Of a DNA stretch of 64,000 nt, positions 32,794-41,976 are shown in pieces. Source of the DNA: Actinacidiphila glaucinigra. GTDB taxonomy: Bacteria; Actinomycetota; Actinomycetes; Streptomycetales; Streptomycetaceae. The translations under genes and the position numbers were made by a program. The notes beneath the pieces were generated by a model that saw nothing but the letters and a program-made list of their open reading frames with translations, had not been told where the DNA came from and did not search any database. The stretch's first letter is position 1, and each line of letters starts with the position of its first letter. Location of the stretch: the NCBI RefSeq assembly GCF_900188405.1, contig NZ_FZOF01000026.1, positions 1 through 64,000 of the forward strand. Direction: 5' to 3'.

Positions 32794-33393
32794 ATGCAGA
32801 AGTCACAGATCGGCCGCCCGCGAGCGTTCGACGCCGAGGCGGCGCTCGAGAAGGCGATGATGATCTTCTGGGCGCAGGGGTACGAAGGTGCCAGCCTCAC
32901 CGACCTGACCGAGGCCATGGGCATCTCCCGCAAGAGCCTGTACGCGGCCTACGGCAACAAGGAGGACCTGTTCCGCAAGGCATTGCAGCGCTACGAGGAA
33001 GGGCCCGGCGCCTACGTCGCCGAGGCGCTGCAGGCGCCCACCGCCCGCGAGGTCGCCATGGCCTTCCTCGCCGGCTCGGCCCGCGCCAACACACTGCCCG
33101 GACTCCCTGCCGGCTGCCTCGGCGTCCAGGGCGCACTGGCCGCCGGTGAGGCCGGACAAGTTGCCCGCGAGACCCTGACCAAGTGGCGTGCCCACGGCCA
33201 GGCGCTGCTCCGCGACCGGTTCCGGCAGGCCGTCCAGGTAGGCGATCTACCCGTTGGCGCTGACCCGGAAAAGATCGCCCGCTACGTCATGACGATCGCG
33301 AACGGCGTGGCCGTACAGGCAGCCGGCGGCGCGACATGTGAAGACCTGCAACACGTAGTCGACGCAGCTTTGCAGAACTGGCCACCGGCTTGA
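32794..33393 (+). CDS. TetR family repressor
   Basis: This 199-residue protein has the N-terminal HTH GRPRAFDAEAALEKAMMIFW, AQGYEGASLTDLTEAMGISR, KSLYAAYGNKEDLFRKAL (the signature recognition helix). The C-terminal part (GLPAGCLGVQGALAAGEAG) is of the TetR_C_16/AcrR-like type, in which the conserved Cys may sense reactive compounds. ATG 32794 follows AGGA; GTG 32788 is an alternative. It probably represses itself and the SnoaL-like gene, possibly the whole secreted-enzyme run to 29 kb. Confidence 0.85.
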   Translation: MQKSQIGRPRAFDAEAALEKAMMIFWAQGYEGASLTDLTEAMGISRKSLYAAYGNKEDLFRKALQRYEEGPGAYVAEALQAPTAREVAMAFLAGSARANTLPGLPAGCLGVQGALAAGEAGQVARETLTKWRAHGQALLRDRFRQAVQVGDLPVGADPEKIARYVMTIANGVAVQAAGGATCEDLQHVVDAALQNWPPA

Positions 33394-33659
33394 CGATGCA
33401 GGCCTTTGAAATGAGTCGCGCGCCCGCGGGCCCGGCGCGACATGGGACCGTCCTGGCCAGGATGCCTACGCGATGCTCGCACGGCACGGCAGGCCGGCGG
33501 AAGGTTCTCGTGCCGCGTGGCGCTGCTGTCGGGCTGGCCGCCTTCACCAGCGCTCACGCCTTTGACGCGACCCCGGAAGGCCTGCACGGCGGGTGCGTCG
33601 AGGGTGGACCGACGGTCGTCGATGACGTGGTAGCCGCGGTGTTAGGCGACGGTTGTGCA
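33394..33659. other. Gap without a recognisable gene
   Basis: Nothing recognised between the TetR gene and the IS5 fragment. Confidence 0.45.
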
Positions 33660-33796
33660 GGGTGTGGTTCCGACCTGGTCTTTTGCTGCCTCGAGCGTCG
33701 GCGCAAGTAGGGGTGAATCGTGCCGGTTGGTACCGGCGGAGACCAGACCGAGCGGGACGCCGCGGGCTTCGGAGGCCACTGAGCGCTTCAGGCCGG
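33660..33796 (-). pseudogene. IS5-type transposase fragment (copy A, inverted)
   Basis: The minus strand encodes GLKRSVASEARGVPLGLVSA, then GTNRHDSPLLAPTLEAAKDQV. It is almost the same sequence as plus-strand 36050-36170, so it is a piece of the same element in opposite orientation. It ends two bases before the SDR stop codon region, which marks an insertion or recombination border. Confidence 0.8.
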
Positions 33797-34585
33797 TCAT
33801 GGGGTCTTGAGCGCGCCGCCGTCTACCACCCAGTTGGAACCGACCGCACTTGGCATTGTCGGAGACGCCAGCAGCAGCACCGCGCGAGCGATCTCGGCCG
33901 GGTCGATCAATGCGCCGGTCACCATTTCGGCTTGCTGAGGCAGCATCGCCAACAGCGCGTCCTGGTCGAGCCCCATGTGCGCCGCAAGGTCGGCACCGAT
34001 GCCGTCCTCGCTGGTCCACGCGGAGGTCCGCGTGCCGGCTGGGGTGACGACGTTGACCCGAACCCCCGATTCCGCGACCAGCTCGGCCAAGCCGCGGGAG
34101 AAAGCGTTGAGCGCGGCCTTGGCCGCCGAGTAGGACACCGGTACCCTCCGTGGATCGCGGGCGTTCTGAGAGCTGATGCTCACCACTGAGCCCCGGGACC
34201 GGGTCAGCGCAGGGAGCGCGGCCCGGGTTGTCTCCACGGCGGCGCCGAGGTTCAGAGCGAAAACGCTGGCCCAGACGTCGGCCGCGCCACCGAGGGGATC
34301 GGCAAGTATCTCCGGGGACGGGCTCCCGCCGCCGACGTTGTTGACGAGGACGTCGAGGCGCGGATTCAGCTCGAGCACGCTCTCGACCATCCGTTGCGAG
34401 GCATCGGGTTCGGCGAGGTCGGCGGCGACGAACGTGGCGCCGGTAGCCTCGAGTTCGGATGTGGTTTTCCGGGACACGGCGACGACTTCGGCGCCTTCGG
34501 CAAGGAAGGCCTTGACGATCGCGAGACCGATGCCTTTGCTCGCCCCAGTGACGAGGACGCGCTTGCCCTCGAGATCGAGATCCAT
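33797..34585 (-). CDS. Short-chain dehydrogenase/reductase
   Basis: This 262-residue classical SDR has VLVTGASKGIGLAIVKA (cofactor loop, about 9-25), VLVNNVGGGSPSPE, catalytic Ser in VVSISSQNARD and the YSAAKAALNAF helix with Tyr-x3-Lys, and a C-terminal ASPTMPSAVGSNWVVDGG. The Arg in AVSRK at the end of beta-2 suggests NADP(H). ATG 34585 has an AGGAGAG site. The stop lies at the edge of the IS5 fragment, but the VDGGALKTP end looks complete. It is divergent from a TetR gene that is likely to control it. Confidence 0.9.
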   Translation of the reverse strand: MDLDLEGKRVLVTGASKGIGLAIVKAFLAEGAEVVAVSRKTTSELEATGATFVAADLAEPDASQRMVESVLELNPRLDVLVNNVGGGSPSPEILADPLGGAADVWASVFALNLGAAVETTRAALPALTRSRGSVVSISSQNARDPRRVPVSYSAAKAALNAFSRGLAELVAESGVRVNVVTPAGTRTSAWTSEDGIGADLAAHMGLDQDALLAMLPQQAEMVTGALIDPAEIARAVLLLASPTMPSAVGSNWVVDGGALKTP

Positions 34586-34673
34586 GACTGCTCTCCTGTT
34601 CAAGGCCGACCTGTCTTCACGGTCGGGTTTCGGAGCTGCGGAGGCGCCGTGTGCGCCCGCTGTTACGCTCACA

Positions 34674-34708
34674 CTAAATCCGCAATTGGACGACACCATC
34701 CGTTTAGC
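34674..34708. promoter_or_regulatory. Imperfect inverted repeat in the SDR/TetR divergent region
   Basis: CTAAATCCG and CCGTTTAG lie in opposed orientation. The element TCCGTTTAGC (34699-34708) is repeated exactly in the other TetR/oxidoreductase divergent region (43002-43011), which suggests a common operator half-site for two related TetR proteins. Confidence 0.5.
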
Positions 34709-34723
34709 TTGAAGTGAGAGACA

Positions 34724-35413
34724 TTGCCTGCCCAGCCATCTCACAAGCCGTCCGGACACGTCGGATATGCGCTCGGCGATGCAGACCCGGCGGGCCTGCG
34801 CGTCGATGCCCGGCGCAACCGGGAACGCATCCTCGAAGCTGCGCGCGAGGTGTTCGCGGCCCAGGGCATTGACGCCCCTATAAGCGCCGTCGCCCGCCGC
34901 GCCGGCGTCGGCGTGGCTACCCTCTACCGCCGCTTCCCCACCCGCACCGCGCTTGCCACCGCGGCCTTTGCCAAGCAACTCGCCCTGTGCGCGGCAGCCT
35001 TCGACGAGGCTCTTGCCGACCCTGATCCCGGGCACGGTCTGTACGCACTCCTGGAGAAGGTATGCACCACGCAGGTGACCGACCGCGGTTTCGCCCCCGT
35101 ATTCCTCGACCAGTTCCCCGATGCCCTTGATCACGATCACGAACGCGACTGCGCCCAAGAAGGTCTGGCGCGGCTGGTCCAGCGTGCCCGCGAGACCGGA
35201 CAGCTGCGCAACGACTTCGACCCCGCCGACATCACCCTCCTGCTCCTGGCCAACAGTGGCCTCGCCGGACAACCGCGGGAAACCGCCCTCGCTGCCTCCC
35301 GGCGCCTGCTCGCCTATCTCTTCCAGGCTTTCCAGACACAGCGCCCTGGCACTCTCCCGCCTCCTGCAGCGATGGAACTGCGCGAACTCCGCCAGCCACC
35401 GGGTCATCCATGA
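34724..35413 (+). CDS. TetR family regulator, paralogue of the one at 42.3 kb
   Basis: This 229-residue protein has ARRNRERILEAAREVFAAQG, ISAVARRAGVGVATLYRRFP as the HTH, and a C-terminal domain with RLVQRARETGQLRNDFDPAD and TLLLLANSGLAG. The same C-terminal words occur in the TetR at 42286-42969. The TTG start is supported by alignment: GAAGTGAGAGACA-TTGCCTGCCCAG here matches AAGTGAGAGAC-ATGCCTGTTCAG there. It probably represses the divergent SDR gene. Confidence 0.85.
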   Translation: MPAQPSHKPSGHVGYALGDADPAGLRVDARRNRERILEAAREVFAAQGIDAPISAVARRAGVGVATLYRRFPTRTALATAAFAKQLALCAAAFDEALADPDPGHGLYALLEKVCTTQVTDRGFAPVFLDQFPDALDHDHERDCAQEGLARLVQRARETGQLRNDFDPADITLLLLANSGLAGQPRETALAASRRLLAYLFQAFQTQRPGTLPPPAAMELRELRQPPGHP

Positions 35414-35660
35414 GACCGATCACGCAACGTGTCGAAGGTGGGCGTTCCTCGCACTTTCTGAAGCGGGCCGGATTCACACTGCTGCGCGTCCAGATCCTTC
35501 AGGTCGACTGAGCACCGTCACCGACTGTCACCCTTCCACAGAGAGTCGGAGCGTCCGGCAGTAGATGTGGCGGAGGCCACCGACGAGCGACCCGCAGGGC
35601 AGAGCAGGCAGGAGCCTGAGTGATCATGAAGTTCTCTACGCTCAGTGATCACCGGAGGGC
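35414..35660. other. Gap without a recognisable gene
   Basis: Contains a direct repeat, TGAGTGATCATGAAG / CTCAGTGATCACCGG (35617-35655), just before the IS5 coding region; it may belong to the element's left end. Confidence 0.4.
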
Positions 35661-35662
35661 TC

Positions 35663-36520
35663 GTGCCTGTCCTGCCATCATGCCTGCTCGAACCGCTGTG
35701 GGACGAGTCCGCGGCGCTGCTGCCCGAGCACATAGACGCCCCCCTCTGGGCTGCCACAACCCGCGTATCCCCGACCGGATCGTCTTCGAACACGTGATCG
35801 CCGCCCTGGTGCACGGCTCCGGGTACGAACGGATTGCCAGCACCGCATGCTCGGACCGCACGATCCGACGCCGCGTCAAGCACTGGGCCCAACTGGGGAT
35901 GTCCGAGTCTGCACGCCCTGGCACTTCAGGCGTACAACCGCATGATCGGCCTCGCACGCGAAGAGCTGTCCGTGGACGGCTGCATCACCAAGGCACCCTG
36001 CGGCGGTGAGAAGGCCGGCCGCTCTCCGGTGGACCGGGGCAACCACGGCCTGAAGCGCTCAGTGGCCTCCGAAGCCCGCTGCGTCCCGCTCGGTCTGGTC
36101 TCCGCCGATGCCAACCGGCACGATTCCTCACTTGCGGCGACGCTCGAGGCAGCAAAAGACCAGGTCGGAGCGCTTCCGAACGAATTCAACGTCAACTTGG
36201 ACCGCGGCTGGGACAGCGCCAAGACCCGAGCAGCGCTGGAAGAGTTCGGCTTCACCGGCACGATCGCCCACAAGGGCGTGCCCGCGCCGATCCAGGCCGG
36301 GAAACGCTGGGTGATCGAGCGCACGCACGGCTGGATGAACGGCTTCGGCAAGCTGCGCCGCTGCACCGAGAAAACGGGCACCGTCATGAACCTCTACCTC
36401 TACCTCGCCGGGCCATCGTCACGCTCCGCATGCTCATCCGCCGTGCCACCGTGCAGTACCGCTGGCACGGACACCCCACCACTCGACGCCTCAAGTGACG
36501 ATTACCACCAGACGCTCTAA
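35663..36520 (+). pseudogene. IS5-type transposase, frameshifted (copy B)
   Basis: The parts are: VPVLPSCLLEPLWDESAALL (N-terminus), then in another frame NPRIPDRIVFEHVIAALVHG and IRRRVKHWAQLGM, then LAREELSVDGCITKAPCGGE (first Asp), GLKRSVASEARCVPLGLVSA, FNVNLDRGWDSAKTRA (second Asp) and KRWVIERTHGWMNGFGKLRR with the catalytic Glu. At least two frame changes make it non-functional. Its central part is shared with the fragment at 33660-33796. Confidence 0.8.
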
Positions 36521-36594
36521 GTAGCGCTTCGTCACGTTGAGCGATCTCTGTCGGTTGTGGGCAGCCTACTGGGTGCAGTTGAGGGGTGTAACGG

Positions 36595-36690
36595 CTCCGG
36601 GGCGAGTTGGCGGAGTTCGTTGCCGATGTGTTCGGCTCGTTGCCGCGGCGGGATCAGCGGCGGCGGGGCGAGTGTTACCTGCACCCCTGC
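36595..36690 (+). pseudogene. IS701-type transposase N-terminal fragment
   Basis: ELAEFVADVFGSLPRRDQRR, then RGECYL is the conserved opening of IS701 transposases (usually followed by RGLMLDGRRKS). After GECYL the similarity stops. The next 150 bases encode LTLSRLDLKSHTGLTLYQVL then DLLQNLLKY, which looks like the end of a different transposase that I cannot name. Confidence 0.65.
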
Positions 36691-36914
36691 CACCACGTCA
36701 CCCTCGTCACTGCCCCAAGCATTCCTCACCCTCAGCCGGCTCGACCTGAAGTCACACACCGGCCTGACCCTCTACCAGGTCCTCGATCTCCTCCAGAACC
36801 TGCTGAAGTACAACAGGTCCCCCAGTGATCACAGAGCGTCGCAACTCCATGATCGCGGAGACCTGTGCCCGCCTCGCTGCCCGGGTACCTCGCCCCGCCT
36901 ATCTGCGCAGGCTC

Positions 36915-39338
36915 TTATGCTCCGAGGGGAGAAAGGGGCTGTTCGGCCCAGATGGTCTTACCGTCGCGGCCGTAGCGGGTGCCCCAGCAGGAGGCGAGCT
37001 GGGCAACCAGGAACAGCCCCCGGCCGCCTTCGTCACTGGTACGGGCTCGGCGCAGGTGGGGGGCGCTGAGGCTGCCGTCGGAGACCTCGCAGAGGAGGAC
37101 TTGAGCGTGGATGAGGCGCAGCGCGATGGGGCCGCGGGCGTGCCGGATGGCGTTGGTGACCAGCTCGCTGACGATGAGTTCGGTAGTGAAGGCGAGTGGT
37201 TCCAGGTCCCAGTTGGCGAGTTGACGGTCGGTGAGGGCGCGGGCCCGGGCGACCTGGGCGGGGTCGACCGGCAGCTCCCAGGTGGCAACCCGGTCCGCTG
37301 GCAGGCCGCGGGTGCGGGCCAAGAGCAGGACCGCGTCGTCGGAGCGGCACTCTGGCTCCAGGGCGGCCACCACGGCTTCGCCGAGCTGCTCTAGCGGCTC
37401 GTCAGGGCTGGCCAGGGTGCGGGCCAGCCGGTCGAGCCCGGTGTCCACGTCCCGGTCCGGGGCCTCGAGGAGGCCATCGGTGTAGAGGGCGAGGAGGGTG
37501 CCCTCGGCGAGGTGGCGGTCGGCAGTTTCGAAGGGCAGGCCGCCCAGGCCCAGCGCCGGACCGGGCGGGAGGTCGAGATACTCCACCGAGCCGTCGGGCT
37601 GTACCAGGGCGGGTGAGGGGTGGCCGGCGCGGGCGAAGGTACACAGGCGGGAGATGGGATCGTAGACGGCGTACAGACAGGTGGCGCCCTCGCAGTCGGG
37701 GTCCTCCTGGGTGAGGTGGACGACGAGGTCGTCGAGGTAGGTGAGGACCTCGTCGGGGTCGAGGTCGAGGTCGGCCAGGGTGTGGACGGCGGTGCGCAGC
37801 CGTCCCATGACGGCCGCCGCGTGCAGGCCGTGGCCGGTGACGTCGCCGACGACCAGGGCGACCCGGGCTCCGGACAGCGGCAGGACGTCGAACCAGTCCC
37901 CGCCGGCTCCGGCGTGGGCGGCGGCGGGCAGGTAGCGGTAGGCGGTCTCGACGGCGGGGTAGTCGGGCAGGTCGTGCGGCAGCAGGCTGCGCTGCAGGGC
38001 CAGGGCGGTGGTGTGCTCGCGGGTGTAGCGGCGGGCGTTGTCCACGCACACCGCGGCCTGGGAGGAGAAGTCCTCGGCCAGGGCCAGGTCGCCCTCGTCA
38101 TACGGCTGAGGCTCCCGGGAGCGGCCGAAGACGGCCACACCGAGGGTGATCCCTCGGGCGCGCAGCGGCACTGCCATGAGCGAGTGGGTCCCAAACTCGC
38201 GGATCTTCTCGACCGCTCGTGGATCGTAGGCGTACCACTCGTCGACCTCCAGCCTCGGCACCAGGACCGACTGCCCGGTGGCCAGGCACCTCGCCCAGGG
38301 CGTGCCCGGATGGAACGCCACTGTCTCGCCCACCGCGTAGACGGCCTCCGGGGCGCCCTCCCGGATCGAGCTAGTGCCCGACCGGCGAAGCAGTACCTGC
38401 CCGTCCACCGGCCCGGGGGCCGGTTCCTCGCCCCGCACCGTCGCCTCCAGCAGATCCACGCCGACGATGTCCGCGAGCCCGGGAACGGCCGCGTCGGCCA
38501 GTTCCTGCGCGGTGCGCACCACGTCCAGTGTGCTGCCGATGCTCGCCCCCGCCGCGCTCAGCAGGGCCAGCCGCCGCTGCGCCCGATCCTCGTCGGTGAC
38601 ATCGATATACGTCTGGCACATTCCCAGCAGGTGACCGGCCGGGTCGGTCAGTCGAAAGGAGGCCGCGGACCACACGTGCTCACGGTCCGGGGCCGACGGG
38701 AGGCGGCCGTGCACCCGGAAGTCGATCACCGGCTCGCCGGTGTCCCGCACGTGGCGCAGGACCTGCTCGATCGTCCGGAAGTCGACCTCCGGTGCGACCT
38801 CGCCGATGCGTCGCCCGATGAGCCACTCAGCCGGGATGCCGGTCGCGCGTACTATCCCGGCGTTCACCCAGCGGTGCCGGAGCTCAGCGTCCATGACAGT
38901 GATGGGGATCGGGGACTGGCGGAACAGCGCCTCCAGGATCGCCCGGTCGACCTCCTCCTGCTCCACCTGCCGCGCCTCCGCGGCGCTGACCGACCAGCCG
39001 GCCCGGCCCTGCCTGCCGAGCACCGAGCGCACGCGCAGTACGACCCGCACCTCATGTCCGTCACGGTGTCGCAAGGCCAGCACGCCGTCCCAGCCCTGCC
39101 CGGCCGCATGCCGTTCGAGGACGGCAAGCGCTGCTTCCCGGTCCTTCCGGGTGGTCAGCAGATCCACCGCAGGCGTGTCGCAGACCTCTTCCGCCGGGTA
39201 CCCGAGCAGCGCTTCCGCCTGCGGGCTCCACAGGCAGATCCCGCCCTTGCCCTCCACAACCGCGGTGGCCGTGTACGGCCCCTGCAGCGGGTCTCCCGAT
39301 CCTGCCCCGAGGCCCCCGGAAGCCCTGGGTACGTTCAT
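36915..39338 (-). CDS. SpoIIE-family phosphatase with PAS, GAF and anti-sigma-like ATPase domains
   Basis: This 807-residue signalling protein has PAS at about 25-120 (ICLWSPQAEALLGYPAEEV), a second PAS at about 135-260 (QSPIPITVMDAELRHRWVN), GAF at about 275-440 (SLMAVPLRARGITLGVAVF), and a SpoIIE/PP2C domain at about 450-640 (AGGDWFDVLPLSGARVALVV, GDVTGHGLHAAAVMG, LALYTDGLLEAPDRD). A C-terminal HATPase follows (LIVSELVTNAIRHA, DEGGRGLFLVAQLA). The combination of phosphatase and RsbW-like ATPase in one chain is typical of Streptomyces stress/sigma-factor control. ATG 39338 was chosen; upstream the frame is open but atypical. No sigma or STAS gene is adjacent. Confidence 0.9.
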   Translation of the reverse strand: MNVPRASGGLGAGSGDPLQGPYTATAVVEGKGGICLWSPQAEALLGYPAEEVCDTPAVDLLTTRKDREAALAVLERHAAGQGWDGVLALRHRDGHEVRVVLRVRSVLGRQGRAGWSVSAAEARQVEQEEVDRAILEALFRQSPIPITVMDAELRHRWVNAGIVRATGIPAEWLIGRRIGEVAPEVDFRTIEQVLRHVRDTGEPVIDFRVHGRLPSAPDREHVWSAASFRLTDPAGHLLGMCQTYIDVTDEDRAQRRLALLSAAGASIGSTLDVVRTAQELADAAVPGLADIVGVDLLEATVRGEEPAPGPVDGQVLLRRSGTSSIREGAPEAVYAVGETVAFHPGTPWARCLATGQSVLVPRLEVDEWYAYDPRAVEKIREFGTHSLMAVPLRARGITLGVAVFGRSREPQPYDEGDLALAEDFSSQAAVCVDNARRYTREHTTALALQRSLLPHDLPDYPAVETAYRYLPAAAHAGAGGDWFDVLPLSGARVALVVGDVTGHGLHAAAVMGRLRTAVHTLADLDLDPDEVLTYLDDLVVHLTQEDPDCEGATCLYAVYDPISRLCTFARAGHPSPALVQPDGSVEYLDLPPGPALGLGGLPFETADRHLAEGTLLALYTDGLLEAPDRDVDTGLDRLARTLASPDEPLEQLGEAVVAALEPECRSDDAVLLLARTRGLPADRVATWELPVDPAQVARARALTDRQLANWDLEPLAFTTELIVSELVTNAIRHARGPIALRLIHAQVLLCEVSDGSLSAPHLRRARTSDEGGRGLFLVAQLASCWGTRYGRDGKTIWAEQPLSPLGA

Positions 39339-39599
39339 CGGCACCAGCCCACTTCCTGGCCATTCACCTTTCTGCCCATGGTAGTGACGTGGGCGAAGCC
39401 CGCACCCTTGAGCACGGCCCAGGCAGTGATCAGCGACTTGACCCGCACCGTACTCCTGGGCGTGCCGCCGCACGGAACTGGCCTGCACCCGGACGGCTGA
39501 CATCACCGGGTGACATCAACGTTGCCGGACGACAGCGGATCGGGCCGACCGGATCGGGAGTCGAGTGCGAGCCGGAGTTCCGGCCGGCCGGGTGCAGCC
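39339..39599. other. Gap without a recognisable gene
   Basis: Promoter region of the SpoIIE gene; no motif can be named with confidence. Confidence 0.4.
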
Positions 39600-40082
39600 G
39601 GATTCGAACTTGCAAAGCTGTACGCGCACTTCACCTCCCGGGCGGAGGTCGTCGATGCGGCGATGAGCCGCGACCTCGACCGGGGCAACGAGGTGCTGGA
39701 CGCGGTCGGCCTGACCGGTGATCCGCTGCTCGCCCGGGAGCGCTATATCGATGCAGGCTGGCACCTGGTGGACCAGGCTCAGGCGCTTCTCGTCGCCGCC
39801 CAACGGGAGCTTCCCGCGGGACGCATCCGATAGTTCCACTCCGGGCCCGCCGCCCGGGTCGAGGCGTTGGTTGCCCGCGGGCGGGCCGAGGGCGCCTTCC
39901 GTACGGACCTGCCCATCGCATGGCTGATCAATGTCCTGCAGGCCGTCATGCACAGCGCGACGGAAGAGATCCGCGCCGGCCGCCTGAACCCCGACCGTGC
40001 GACCGGCCACATCGCGGCCACGGTGCTCGCCGCCTTCACACCGCCGGGCACCCCGGCACCCGAGCCCCGCGGCGGAGCATGA
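39600..40082 (+). pseudogene. TetR-family gene lacking its HTH and split by a TAG codon
   Basis: The frame reads LAKLYAHFTSRAEVVDAAMS (end of the TetR HTH), RYIDAGWHLVDQAQALLVAA, RELPAGRIR and then TAG (39831-39833). Without a frame change it continues FHSGPAARVEALVARGRAEG, FRTDLPIAWLINVLQAVMHS and ends at TGA 40080-40082. So a single nonsense codon splits an otherwise normal TetR C-terminal domain, and the DNA-binding first half is absent. Not functional. Confidence 0.75.
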
Positions 40083-40396
40083 CGCCAGCGGCCGTCCACG
40101 AAAAGCTCACCGGCAGTTCCAAAATCAGCCCCAGGCAGCATGTACGCATCTGGATCGCGTCCCCGGACGGCCGCCGTCCCCGCACCGCTTCTCACTCGGC
40201 CGTCCCCACCCAGCACCCGCGGAAACCGCCCCCTCGGTCAGCGGCCGCCGGTGGATGTCCGGCGATCACGCTCGTAGCCCCCGTCGGTCGTCGGCCCCGA
40301 GGTTACCGTGATGCCGAGTTGGTCGATTCATTCCAAATCCACCCGGCGAGCGGGGCGTCGGCGGAGAGGAGCCGTGAACAATGAGGTCACTTCGGA
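40083..40396. other. Gap without a recognisable gene
   Basis: No motif is seen between the TetR pseudogene and the convergent GlxA-type gene. Confidence 0.45.
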
Positions 40397-41371
40397 TTAC
40401 TTGGCGGAGAGCCGGGTCTGTATCGCCCGGTAGCGCGACGGCGAGATCCCGTATCGGCTGGTGAATGCCTGGCGCAGCGTCTCGGTGGAACCGAACCCGC
40501 ACCGGGTGGCCACGCCTGCCAGCGGAAGCTCGGTGGACGCCAGCAGGTGGGCGGCCGCCTCGGTGCGGGCCTTGCGTACGAACCGGGCCGGCGGCTGCTC
40601 GAGGTGTTCCACGAACAACCGGGTGAGGTGGCGCGTGGTCACACCCGCGCGAGCCGCCAAGGCGGTCGCGTTCAGGTCGTGATCCAGATGGCTCGTTATA
40701 TGCTCGACGAGCTGTCGGACCACGTCGTCCCTGGGCGGCGGGGAGGCGGTGAACAGGCTCATCTGTGCCTGGTTTCCCGGCCGCTGCAGGTAGGTGACCA
40801 GATCCCGCGCCACTTGGCGCGCGAGTTGGGCACCGTGATCCTCCTCGATAAGGGCAAGTGTGAGATCCAGGGCACTGGTGATGCCCGCCGCCGTATAGAT
40901 GTTCCCGTCGCGGATGTAAATGGGGTCGGAATCGACGGTGATCTGCGGGTGTTGTGCGGCAAGCTGGGATGCGAACCGCCAATGCGTGGTGGCGCGGCGC
41001 CCGTCCAGCAGTCCGGTGGCCGCCAGGATGCTGGCCCCGGTACACACCGAGGCCACCCGGCGGCTTTCTCCGGCCAGGCGGCGGATGTGGCCAACCAGCC
41101 GCTGGTCGGCGGCGGCCCGCTCATGTCCCAAGCCGCCCGATACGATCAACGTGTCGAGCGGACCGGTGAGTCGTTCAAGGGATTGCTGACTTTGCAATGT
41201 CAGGCCCGAACCACAGGTGATCGGATTGCCGCCCGGACCTGCCACACTGACGCGATAGGGGCGGGTGGGAGTTCCGATCTGATTCGCCATGCCCAGGCTC
41301 GTGGCGACGCAGGCGATGTCCAGCAACTCGGCCGAGTCGTACCCGACGATCACGATCAGACGTTCGTCCAC
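40397..41371 (-). CDS. GlxA-type regulator (DJ-1/PfpI-like domain plus AraC HTH)
   Basis: This 324-residue protein has residues 1-190 forming a class I amidotransferase-like/DJ-1 sensor (VIVGYDSAELLDIACVATSL, VSGGLGHERAA, SVCTGASILAATGLLDGRRA, TTHWRF), which keeps the elbow Cys of the family in VCTGA. Residues about 215-320 are an AraC HTH (LVEHITSHLDHDLNATALAA, RAGVTTRHLTRLFVEHLEQP, GFGSTETLRQAFTSRYGISP). Such regulators usually activate nearby catabolic genes in response to a small molecule. It is divergent from the membrane protein at 41470. Confidence 0.9.
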   Translation of the reverse strand: MDERLIVIVGYDSAELLDIACVATSLGMANQIGTPTRPYRVSVAGPGGNPITCGSGLTLQSQQSLERLTGPLDTLIVSGGLGHERAAADQRLVGHIRRLAGESRRVASVCTGASILAATGLLDGRRATTHWRFASQLAAQHPQITVDSDPIYIRDGNIYTAAGITSALDLTLALIEEDHGAQLARQVARDLVTYLQRPGNQAQMSLFTASPPPRDDVVRQLVEHITSHLDHDLNATALAARAGVTTRHLTRLFVEHLEQPPARFVRKARTEAAAHLLASTELPLAGVATRCGFGSTETLRQAFTSRYGISPSRYRAIQTRLSAK

Positions 41372-41469
41372 GCGGCGACCCTACAGCGAAGCGACAGGCA
41401 CCCCAAGATTCCGGACATCACATGGGCCGCCGCCTTCTCGTGGGAACCGTCCTGACCAACAGTGAAGCC

Positions 41470-41976
41470 ATGACCGACACCACCGCTTCGGGTGATCCCC
41501 GGATGATCGGCTCCGACCAGGACGACAAAGCACCTTCCACCTACGGACGGGACGGTTCGAAGACCGCCACCGCCAACGTCGTGGCCATGCTCAAGCACCG
41601 ATGGCCCACATGGCTGGCCCTCGTGTTGGCAGTCGCCACATTCGCCGACGGCCTCCCGGCTCTGGAGTTCCTGGCGTGGCTCCTCGTCGCCATGTCGGCC
41701 TGCTACCTGATCTTCGGGACGCTGCGCGGGGAGCTCCGCAGGGCAGGCGCGCTCATACTCCAGACGGCAGGGCTGCTCGGCTTCGGTGCCCTGGCCATGG
41801 TGGCGCTGGCAATGGATCACAGCCTCGGCTGGTACGTCCTGGCAACCGGCTGGCTCGGGCACGCCGCCTGGGATCTGCTCCACCACCGCACCAAGAAAGT
41901 TGTCCCCCGGGCGTGGGCGGAGTGGTGCTTCGTCGTCGACCTGCTCGGCGCCGCCGCGATGATCTTCATTCAATAG
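41470..41976 (+). CDS. Four-helix membrane protein of unknown function
   Basis: This 168-residue protein has a polar N-terminus of about 35 residues, then four hydrophobic segments: WPTWLALVLAVATFADGLPA, LEFLAWLLVAMSACYLIFGT, LILQTAGLLGFGALAMVALA and WYVLATGWLGHAAWDLLHH with a short last one (FVVDLLGAAAMIFIQ). A conserved-looking HAAWDLLHHRTKKVVPRAWA loop could bind metal or substrate. The start ATG 41470 follows a weak site; an upstream ATG 41422 is possible. It may be the target of the divergent GlxA regulator. Confidence 0.7.
   Translation: MTDTTASGDPRMIGSDQDDKAPSTYGRDGSKTATANVVAMLKHRWPTWLALVLAVATFADGLPALEFLAWLLVAMSACYLIFGTLRGELRRAGALILQTAGLLGFGALAMVALAMDHSLGWYVLATGWLGHAAWDLLHHRTKKVVPRAWAEWCFVVDLLGAAAMIFIQ

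Noticed and set aside
37620..39500. 626-codon plus-strand frame opposite the SpoIIE gene
   Set aside because: Shadow frame; the minus strand shows PAS, GAF, SpoIIE and ATPase motifs in order.
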